Assembly (NCBI GenBank): GCA_943330835.2
Contig: CALQJH020000030.1
Coordinates: 1-11,404 of the forward strand
DNA: 11,404 bases
Source: Candidatus Kuenenia stuttgartensis
GTDB taxonomy: Bacteria; Bacteroidota; Bacteroidia; Chitinophagales; Chitinophagaceae
Direction: 5' to 3'
The translations under genes and the position numbers were made by a program. Below, one piece after another: positions 5,911 to 11,404 of the stretch. Within the stretch, counting starts at the first letter, position 1; each line of letters opens with the position of its first letter. Under the pieces are notes generated by a model. The model saw only the letters and a list, made by a program, of their open reading frames with translations. It did no database searches and was not told where the DNA came from.

Positions 5911-6813
5911 ATGTTATATATGATGGGGTTATTTCAAAAAATAACAATGCTGTTGTCATCGATTCTAATTTTTAATATCGGTTCTGCACAAATTAAGAGT
6001 GCAAGTTCAGGCAAACAACAATTTTATTTTGACAATGGAGGAAAATTAAAAAATCCGATGAAGGTTTTTTATTTCTGCCCCGCTGTAAATTCAGATAGCA
6101 TGCCCATCATTATTATGCTTCATGGTGCTCATAGAGATGCTTCTGCGTATATGGATGACGTCATTAATGCTGCAATTGTATTTGGCTGTAAAGTAATTGC
6201 ACCTGAATTTGATAAAGAAGATTTTCCAGGATTAGAAAGTTACAATCTTGGAAATGTCTATGATAATAACAACAACGCATATAATAGTCCGGAAAAATGG
6301 AGCTTTTCAATTATTGAGCCGCTATTTGATTATGTAGTTAAAGAGACCAAAGCCAGTAATAAAGGATATTATTTGTATGGCCATTCAGGTGGTGCGCAGT
6401 TTGTTCACCGATTTTTAATGTTTGTAAATCAGCATAGAGTAATTAAAGCAGCCATTGCTAATTCGGGCTGGTATACGGCTACTGATAATAATATTGACTT
6501 CCCTTTTGGTTTAAAAAAATCTCCGATTTCAACTTCCAATTTAGCATCCTTTTTTTCTACTAAACTTTTTGTATTGTTGGGAATGGATGATAACAAGCGG
6601 GAATCAAAAGATTTTAATGCAACTGCAGAAGCAGATATGCAAGGAAGAAATAGATTTGAACGCGGAAAATATTTTTATAATCTGGCAAAAAATAAAGCTG
6701 AGGAATTAAAAACACCATTTAATTGGACAGAAATATTTGTTCCCAATGTTGGTCATAGCAATGCAGGAATGTCAAAATTTGCATTTGCTTCTTTTTTTAT
6801 GAACAGACAATAA
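5911..6813 (+). CDS. Exported alpha/beta hydrolase (serine esterase/depolymerase-like)
   Basis: A signal peptide is evident: [10 protein letters not shown], then the hydrophobic stretch [14 protein letters not shown], with likely cleavage after Ala26 (GSA|QIK). The mature protein has the alpha/beta hydrolase layout. HGAH (71-74) is the oxyanion-hole strand end, GHSGG (157-161) carries the nucleophile Ser159, Asp226 or Asp227 in LLGMDDN is the likely acid, and His282 in NVGHSN is the catalytic base. [10 protein letters not shown] resembles the HGxxxxAxxY segment of polyhydroxybutyrate depolymerase and feruloyl esterase-like hydrolases, so an ester substrate is likely; the exact substrate is unknown. 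The protein is predicted to act in the periplasm or outside the cell. It opens the operon, nine bases ahead of the symporter. The start used is the first ATG, 15 bases after the predicted transcription start; Met4 and Met5 are alternatives that keep the signal peptide. Confidence 0.8.
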   Translation: MLYMMGLFQKITMLLSSILIFNIGSAQIKSASSGKQQFYFDNGGKLKNPMKVFYFCPAVNSDSMPIIIMLHGAHRDASAYMDDVINAAIVFGCKVIAPEFDKEDFPGLESYNLGNVYDNNNNAYNSPEKWSFSIIEPLFDYVVKETKASNKGYYLYGHSGGAQFVHRFLMFVNQHRVIKAAIANSGWYTATDNNIDFPFGLKKSPISTSNLASFFSTKLFVLLGMDDNKRESKDFNATAEADMQGRNRFERGKYFYNLAKNKAEELKTPFNWTEIFVPNVGHSNAGMSKFAFASFFMNRQ

Positions 6814-6822
6814 ATTATTAAG

Positions 6823-8124
6823 ATGAAATATTTACGTCAATTATATATTCAAGTTATCTTAGGTGTTGTTCTTGGTATTGTGGTTGGATATTTTTTTCCT
6901 TCATTGAGCGGAATGGGTAAAATGATTGGAGAATGTTATATCAATTTGATCAAAATGCTCATCGCACCTTTGATTTTCTTTACCATAACTGCAGGTATTG
7001 CAGGAACGGGAAATCTTAAAAAAGCGGGTAGAATTGGCGGTAAGGCACTTATTTATTTCGAAATCATTTCAACGATTGCTTTATTGTTAGGTATTGTAGT
7101 TGCTAATTTCGTAAAGCCAGGAATGGGGGTTCCACAGGATGCAGCAGATGCAGCAAACGCTATTCAAAAAGTGTCCAAAGAAATTAACTGGGGCGATTTT
7201 TTCCTGCACATGATCCCTTCTAATGTGGTGGACTCTTTTGCTAAGGGCGATATTTTACAAGTGCTTGTGTTTTCTGTTCTATTCGGAATAGCATTAAGTA
7301 AACTTGGTCCAACTGGAAAATCCATTACTCATAATTTTGAAAAGATTAATAAAGTATTGTTTTCGATTCTTGGTATGATAACTGTATTAAGTCCTATTGC
7401 TGCATTTGGCGGCATGTTGTCTACTGTAGGCGGTAAAAATGGATTTGCAATGTTATATGTGTTGGGTAAATTTATGTTGACTTTTTATTTAACTGCTGCA
7501 TTTTTCATATTTGTTGTTTTAGGACTCGTGATGAGTTATTACAGATTAAATCTTTTCAAATTATTAAGATACATTAAAGAAGAAATTTTGATTGTATTTG
7601 GTTCAAGTAGCAGTGAGTCGGTATTGCCGAATATCATGAGCAAGCTGGAACATGCAGGTTGTTCACCTACCGTTGTGGGTTTAGTGATACCAACAGGATA
7701 CAGTTTTAATTTGGACGGAACAACCATCTATCTTGGTATGTCGGTGTTGTTTATTTCTCAGGCAATGGGAATGGATTTAACTATTATGCAGCAACTTACT
7801 GTGGTGGGAATATTATTATTAACGAGTAAAGGAGCTGGCGGGATTACAGGAAGCGGTTTGATTATTTTAAAGTCTAGTTTAGATTCCATGAAATTCATTC
7901 CAGAAGCGGCACAAGCACAATATTTACCATTACTAATTGGTATCGATCGTTTAATGAGCTTAGGAAGAGCTTTAACTAATGTTATTGGCAACACCGTAGC
8001 TTGTGTAGTCATTGCAAAAAATGAAAACTTAATTGATTCAGACAAGTATAAAGAAGTGGTAGAAAACAATAAAATTGTCGTGTTGGCTAATCCACCATCT
8101 AGCTCTGAATTTGAACAAGAATAA
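6823..8124 (+). CDS. dctA: Dicarboxylate/amino acid:cation symporter, DctA-like
   Basis: This inner-membrane transporter of the DAACS (glutamate/dicarboxylate) family is 433 residues long, the usual size. The conserved elements are all present: FGSSSSES (259-266, the serine-rich tip of hairpin 1), PTGYSFNLDGTTIY (290-303), SKGAGGITGSG (335-345, hairpin 2) and GIDRLMSLGRALTNVIGN (373-390, helix 8). In the last, positions equal to GltPh Asp394, Thr398 and Asp405 are Ser379, Ala383 and Asn390, while Arg382 and Asn386 are kept. That pattern is the one seen in DctA (DRFMSEARALTNLVGN), so C4-dicarboxylates such as succinate, fumarate or malate are favoured over glutamate or aspartate. The symporter is driven by Na+ or protons. 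It lies nine bases after the hydrolase and 27 bases before the first porin, consistent with one transcript. Exact substrate and coupling ion are inferred. Confidence 0.88.
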   Translation: MKYLRQLYIQVILGVVLGIVVGYFFPSLSGMGKMIGECYINLIKMLIAPLIFFTITAGIAGTGNLKKAGRIGGKALIYFEIISTIALLLGIVVANFVKPGMGVPQDAADAANAIQKVSKEINWGDFFLHMIPSNVVDSFAKGDILQVLVFSVLFGIALSKLGPTGKSITHNFEKINKVLFSILGMITVLSPIAAFGGMLSTVGGKNGFAMLYVLGKFMLTFYLTAAFFIFVVLGLVMSYYRLNLFKLLRYIKEEILIVFGSSSSESVLPNIMSKLEHAGCSPTVVGLVIPTGYSFNLDGTTIYLGMSVLFISQAMGMDLTIMQQLTVVGILLLTSKGAGGITGSGLIILKSSLDSMKFIPEAAQAQYLPLLIGIDRLMSLGRALTNVIGNTVACVVIAKNENLIDSDKYKEVVENNKIVVLANPPSSSEFEQE

Positions 8125-8151
8125 TTTTTATTATTTACTTAATATAGAAAT

Positions 8152-9504
8152 ATGCAAATGAAAAAAATAACGCTTTTACTTTTAGGATTTATGTTGTTGT
8201 TTAATGGGGTAAAAGCGCAGCTTGATGAACGTTATGAAGAAACATCTTCAGAAGAATCAGTTGCACCGGCAGGGGCTGTAAGTGTGTTGAAACTAAAAAA
8301 GAGCTATATTTTAGGAGACGGAATAACACTAAAATCTTCTATTGGAAGAATTAACCTAACCCAAAGTTTACAAACATCCTTTTTATTAAATACACCCAAT
8401 TCGAATCTTACAAAAATGGGTGCTGCGTTTGACATAAACAGAGCTCGTTTAAGCTTTGCTGCAAATTTGTTTGATAAAAGATTCAGCATTTATGGAAGAT
8501 TGAATTTTCCTGCAAATTATCAAAGCGCAACTACTGGAATAAGATCTTTTAATACGGTACTACAAGAAGCGTTTGTTGAATATAAACCCAATATTACACA
8601 TGCCATTAATTTTGGACTGAGAGCAGATTATATTGATTCGAGAGAAACACGAATAGAAGGAGAAAGTTTAGGATTCATCAACAGAAGTGCCGTATCTGGT
8701 GCTTTTGATGCCATTTTTGATTTTGGATTGCGATACAAAGGAAACTATAAATTGGGAGGGAAACATATTTTAAAGCCATACGTTTCCATTACCACAGGAG
8801 ACAGCAGATCTTCATTACAAAAAAATTACGGCGGATTTAAATATGGCATTCGTTTGGATTATTTACCGTTTGATAAATTCTCAAAAGGTGGTGAAGGTTA
8901 TATGGATGATTTGGCAAGAGAACAAAAGCCAAAGTTGGTAATAGGATTCATTTATAGTTATAATAATGGAATATCCTCTGCTATTGGAACTAACGGTGGA
9001 AGATACCTGTATAGAGATAGCTCAGAAAAAATACTGTTACCAGATTATTCAAAAGCTGGCGCTGATTTCTTATTTAAATACAAAGGATTTTATGCAATGG
9101 GAAGTTATTTTTTAACAACTGTTAAAGTTCCAGATGGAGTTACAGAGAGGTTTTCATTGATTCAAGACAAATATATTAAATACGACTCATTGACTTCATC
9201 ACAAATAAAAGATACTATAAAATCTAAGCTTAACATAGGTAACGGTTTTAGTATTCAGGCAGGCTATACCTTCCCTTCAAACTGGTCTGTAGCATGTCGT
9301 TATGCATCTTTAAATGAAAATGGCATTTCTAATAATTTTGCAGACTATAACAAAAGTTACACACTGGTATTTACGAAATATTTATCTGGGAATAATCTTA
9401 AAATACAAACAGAGTTTGGATTTGATGAATTAAAATCAAGTTTGAAGACAGCCACAAAAAAAGGAAATTATTATTCACAAATAATGGTAACAGTTCAATT
9501 ATAA
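8152..9504 (+). CDS. OprO/P-like outer-membrane porin, copy 1
   Basis: The signal peptide is MQMKKITLLLLGFMLLFNG with cleavage after Ala22 (VKA|Q). An acidic, Ser-rich linker follows (DERYEETSSEES, 25-36), then about 400 residues of alternating hydrophobic and polar beta strands ending in QIMVTVQL, with the C-terminal strand typical of outer-membrane barrels. The layout and motifs fit the phosphate-selective porin O/P family (Pfam Porin_O_P), which in Bacteroidota covers many porins of unknown selectivity. Landmarks shared with the next gene are VSITTG (211-216), GFKYGIRLD (228-236), REQKPKL (256-262) and ADFLFKYKGF (304-313). It probably lets anions cross the outer membrane; with a DctA-like symporter just upstream the solute may be a dicarboxylate rather than phosphate, which is inference. 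Met3 is an equally good start (MKK). Confidence 0.78.
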   Translation: MQMKKITLLLLGFMLLFNGVKAQLDERYEETSSEESVAPAGAVSVLKLKKSYILGDGITLKSSIGRINLTQSLQTSFLLNTPNSNLTKMGAAFDINRARLSFAANLFDKRFSIYGRLNFPANYQSATTGIRSFNTVLQEAFVEYKPNITHAINFGLRADYIDSRETRIEGESLGFINRSAVSGAFDAIFDFGLRYKGNYKLGGKHILKPYVSITTGDSRSSLQKNYGGFKYGIRLDYLPFDKFSKGGEGYMDDLAREQKPKLVIGFIYSYNNGISSAIGTNGGRYLYRDSSEKILLPDYSKAGADFLFKYKGFYAMGSYFLTTVKVPDGVTERFSLIQDKYIKYDSLTSSQIKDTIKSKLNIGNGFSIQAGYTFPSNWSVACRYASLNENGISNNFADYNKSYTLVFTKYLSGNNLKIQTEFGFDELKSSLKTATKKGNYYSQIMVTVQL

Positions 9505-9512
9505 AATTTAAA

Positions 9513-10805
9513 ATGATCATGATGACAAGAAAAGTAGTTTTTTATTGTTGTGTTTTATTGATGTCTCTGACAAACGCAACTGCACAAACTGAAAAAAGCA
9601 AACTCATGCAAACGGATTCTTCATTAATCTATATTAATGGGGAAGGAACATTTCTGCATTTAGGCAAAGCCGAAGGAACAACAATGAATTTGTTAACCAC
9701 TGTTCAATCGGGTTTTCAATTTTCACAATTTGATTCTGTTTCCAAAACGAACACAAACAGGTTGTCTTTGAATATGGTAAGGATTGCATTTACAGCATCA
9801 GGATTTAAAGATAAAATGTCGATGGGTATTGTTACAGACCTCACTGGCGTTTCTCCAATATTGGAAGGATGGGTTGGATTCTCTGTTTATAAAAAATCAG
9901 CGAAAATAATTTTAGGCCAAAGACAAACGAACACGAATAATCGTTTGGCATTAGCAGACGAGCGCTATTCCTCTTTTATGGGACAAACCATTGCCGGTAA
10001 ATCAAATGACGGAACTGTATATGGAGGTTTAATGCAAAATTTTGTGGGTTCAACAAGAGAAGGGGGATTGTTCATAGAATCAAATTTTAGTTTGAAAAAA
10101 TGCAGAATATATCCTTCGGTATCAATAACTACCGGTGAAGGACAGAACTTTTTTTCATCTCAATCTAATTTAGGATTTAAATATGGTGGCAGACTTGATA
10201 TCATGCCATTGGGAGATTTTATTAAAAACAATGCGTTTATAGCACAGGATATTTACAGAGAAGCAAAACCTAAATTAGGTTTGGGTATTGCTGCAAGCAT
10301 TAATAAAAAAGCATCAAGCATTGTAGGAACAGATCATCAAACAATTACAGGCATCTATAATAAAGACGGCGAAGAAGATTATGCCGACTACAGAAAATTA
10401 GCTGCTGATTTCATTTTCAAATACAAAGGCTTCGCCTTTGTGGGAGAATACATCAGTGGTTCAGTTACAGGTAAAGAATTATATGCAGATGTGGTTTCCT
10501 ATAATAAACTTACAGAAGAAGTAGCAAGCCAATATTATAATTTAGGAACTGCAATAAATTTTCAAACCTCTTATGTGTTTAAGAATGGATGGGCAATAGA
10601 AGGAAGATACAGTTCAGTTACTCCTGAATTTGATACGAAATCATCATTAGTTCAAAAACAAACCTGGTTATCAGGAGGCATCAATAAATTCATAAAAAAT
10701 AATGCGGTAAAAATCGGATTGAATTTTAATCAGATTAAAACAACATCCAGTATCATCACCACAACCAATACAATCGGAAATCTTGCTATCCAAATATTAA
10801 TGTAA
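9513..10805 (+). CDS. OprO/P-like outer-membrane porin, copy 2 (diverged paralogue)
   Basis: The signal peptide is MIMMTRKVVFYCCVLLMSLT with cleavage after Ala24 (ATA|Q). The mature part is a beta-barrel of about 400 residues ending in NLAIQILM. It is a paralogue of the preceding porin: SITTG (204-208), GFKYGGRLD (221-229), REAKPKL (249-255), the SSIVGT loop (268-273) and ADFIFKYKGF (298-307) occur in the same order and at nearly the same spacing, while most other residues differ. It lacks the acidic linker of copy 1. Only eight bases separate the two genes, so they are probably co-transcribed and arose by an old tandem duplication. Different pore selectivity, or assembly as a mixed trimer, is possible. 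Met3 and Met4 are alternative starts. Confidence 0.77.
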   Translation: MIMMTRKVVFYCCVLLMSLTNATAQTEKSKLMQTDSSLIYINGEGTFLHLGKAEGTTMNLLTTVQSGFQFSQFDSVSKTNTNRLSLNMVRIAFTASGFKDKMSMGIVTDLTGVSPILEGWVGFSVYKKSAKIILGQRQTNTNNRLALADERYSSFMGQTIAGKSNDGTVYGGLMQNFVGSTREGGLFIESNFSLKKCRIYPSVSITTGEGQNFFSSQSNLGFKYGGRLDIMPLGDFIKNNAFIAQDIYREAKPKLGLGIAASINKKASSIVGTDHQTITGIYNKDGEEDYADYRKLAADFIFKYKGFAFVGEYISGSVTGKELYADVVSYNKLTEEVASQYYNLGTAINFQTSYVFKNGWAIEGRYSSVTPEFDTKSSLVQKQTWLSGGINKFIKNNAVKIGLNFNQIKTTSSIITTTNTIGNLAIQILM

Positions 10806-10819
10806 AAAATATAGTCATT

Positions 10820-11404
10820 ATGAAATCAAGAATTATTTATTCAATAAGCTTAATACTTTTAATAGTTAGCTGTACATCTAAAATAGATTTTATACCTGTT
10901 GTACCCACGGTTACTACGGAGTCTTTAACACAAGTTACTGATACTACTGCATTGTGTGGAGGGATTGTATTAGACGAAGGAGGACAGCAAGTAACGGCAA
11001 GGGGTGTATGCTGGAGTACATCACCTCATCCAGATATTACAAGTCCTACAAAAACAACCGATGGTTCTGGAATAGGCGCATTTGTTAGTAATATAACAGG
11101 ACTTTCCTCAAATACACTTTATTATGTGAGAGCGTATGCTACAAACATAATTGGTACTGCCTATGGTGCAGAAAAACAATTCTCTACAACAATATCAAAT
11201 TCCGATTTATTGATTTCTGAAATTTCTACAGCAATTAATACAGATTCTATACTTTTAGCAGGAGCTGTTAGAGCAAGAAATCATTATGTCGAATTATATA
11301 ATGGAACAAACTCAAGTATTAATTTATCTGATTATGCTATTGGCTATCAGGCGGTTAGTGATACTACAACATTATCAGCTTGGGACTTTACCAATGCTGC
11401 CAAC
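10820..11404 (+). CDS. Lipoprotein with Fn3-like and lamin-tail domains (3' truncated by window edge)
   Basis: The frame starts at ATG 10820, 14 bases after the second porin, and is open to the window end (195 codons). Residues 1-18 form a lipoprotein signal with lipobox IVSC, so Cys18 is lipidated. Residues about 45-118 match the Bacteroidota Fn3-like module: CGGIVLDEGGQQV, ARGVCWSTSP, GLSSNTLYYVRAYATN and YGAEKQFST are its usual strands. From about 121 a lamin-tail domain begins: LLISEIST, then an extra segment (INTDSILLAGAVRAR) and HYVELYNGTNSSINLSDYAI. Lamin-tail domains in bacteria occur on exported lipoproteins and nucleases, often ahead of an endonuclease/exonuclease/phosphatase domain; whether one follows here cannot be seen. 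It is anchored to the inner or outer membrane; the residues after Cys18 (TSKID) do not form an obvious surface-export signal. It closes the visible part of the operon. Confidence 0.75.
   Translation, partial: MKSRIIYSISLILLIVSCTSKIDFIPVVPTVTTESLTQVTDTTALCGGIVLDEGGQQVTARGVCWSTSPHPDITSPTKTTDGSGIGAFVSNITGLSSNTLYYVRAYATNIIGTAYGAEKQFSTTISNSDLLISEISTAINTDSILLAGAVRARNHYVELYNGTNSSINLSDYAIGYQAVSDTTTLSAWDFTNAAN

Overview
The window is AT-rich, about one third G+C by eye, and reads as chromosome of a member of the Bacteroidota, most likely near the Chitinophagales or Sphingobacteriales. Four things point there: exact matches to the Bacteroidota -7 promoter element TAnnTTTG upstream of genes, almost no Shine-Dalgarno sequences, a relic of a type IX secretion C-terminal sorting domain, and families that are typical of the phylum (TIGR02757/DUF2400, OprO/P-like porins, a lipoprotein combining a 'VRAYATN' Fn3-like domain with a lamin-tail domain).

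Left part (1-4066), plus strand: the tail of an unidentified gene ending at 139 with a probable terminator on its stop codon; a glutamine-dependent asparagine synthetase (asnB-like); then, from its own recognisable promoter, a cystathionine gamma-synthase/lyase family PLP enzyme whose stop codon overlaps by one base the start of a TIGR02757 protein. The middle two are amino-acid metabolism genes; the coupled TIGR02757 gene has no assigned role.

Middle part (4067-5910): a broken remnant of a type IX secretion sorting domain (4066-4308), whose parent cargo gene is gone. It is followed, on the minus strand and overlapping the relic's end, by an unrecognised 410-residue single-pass membrane protein with a cytoplasmic N-terminal domain, a short coiled coil and a periplasmic C-terminal domain. 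A 376-base divergent intergenic region follows. It is unusually rich in inverted and direct repeats and holds one candidate promoter for each direction.

Right part (5911 to the window end), plus strand: five closely spaced genes that look like one operon (gaps of 9, 27, 8 and 14 bases). They encode an exported alpha/beta hydrolase, a DctA-like dicarboxylate/cation symporter of the inner membrane, two diverged tandem copies of an OprO/P-like outer-membrane porin, and a surface or periplasmic lipoprotein cut off by the window edge. Together they suggest an uptake pathway spanning the envelope: an extracytoplasmic enzyme releases an organic acid or other anion, the porins admit it through the outer membrane, and the symporter brings it into the cytoplasm. 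The substrate cannot be read from the sequence.

I see no CRISPR array, tRNA, rRNA, insertion sequence or recognisable defence system. The least explained items are the minus-strand membrane protein with its repeat-rich upstream region, the sorting-domain relic beside it, and the porin/symporter/hydrolase operon.
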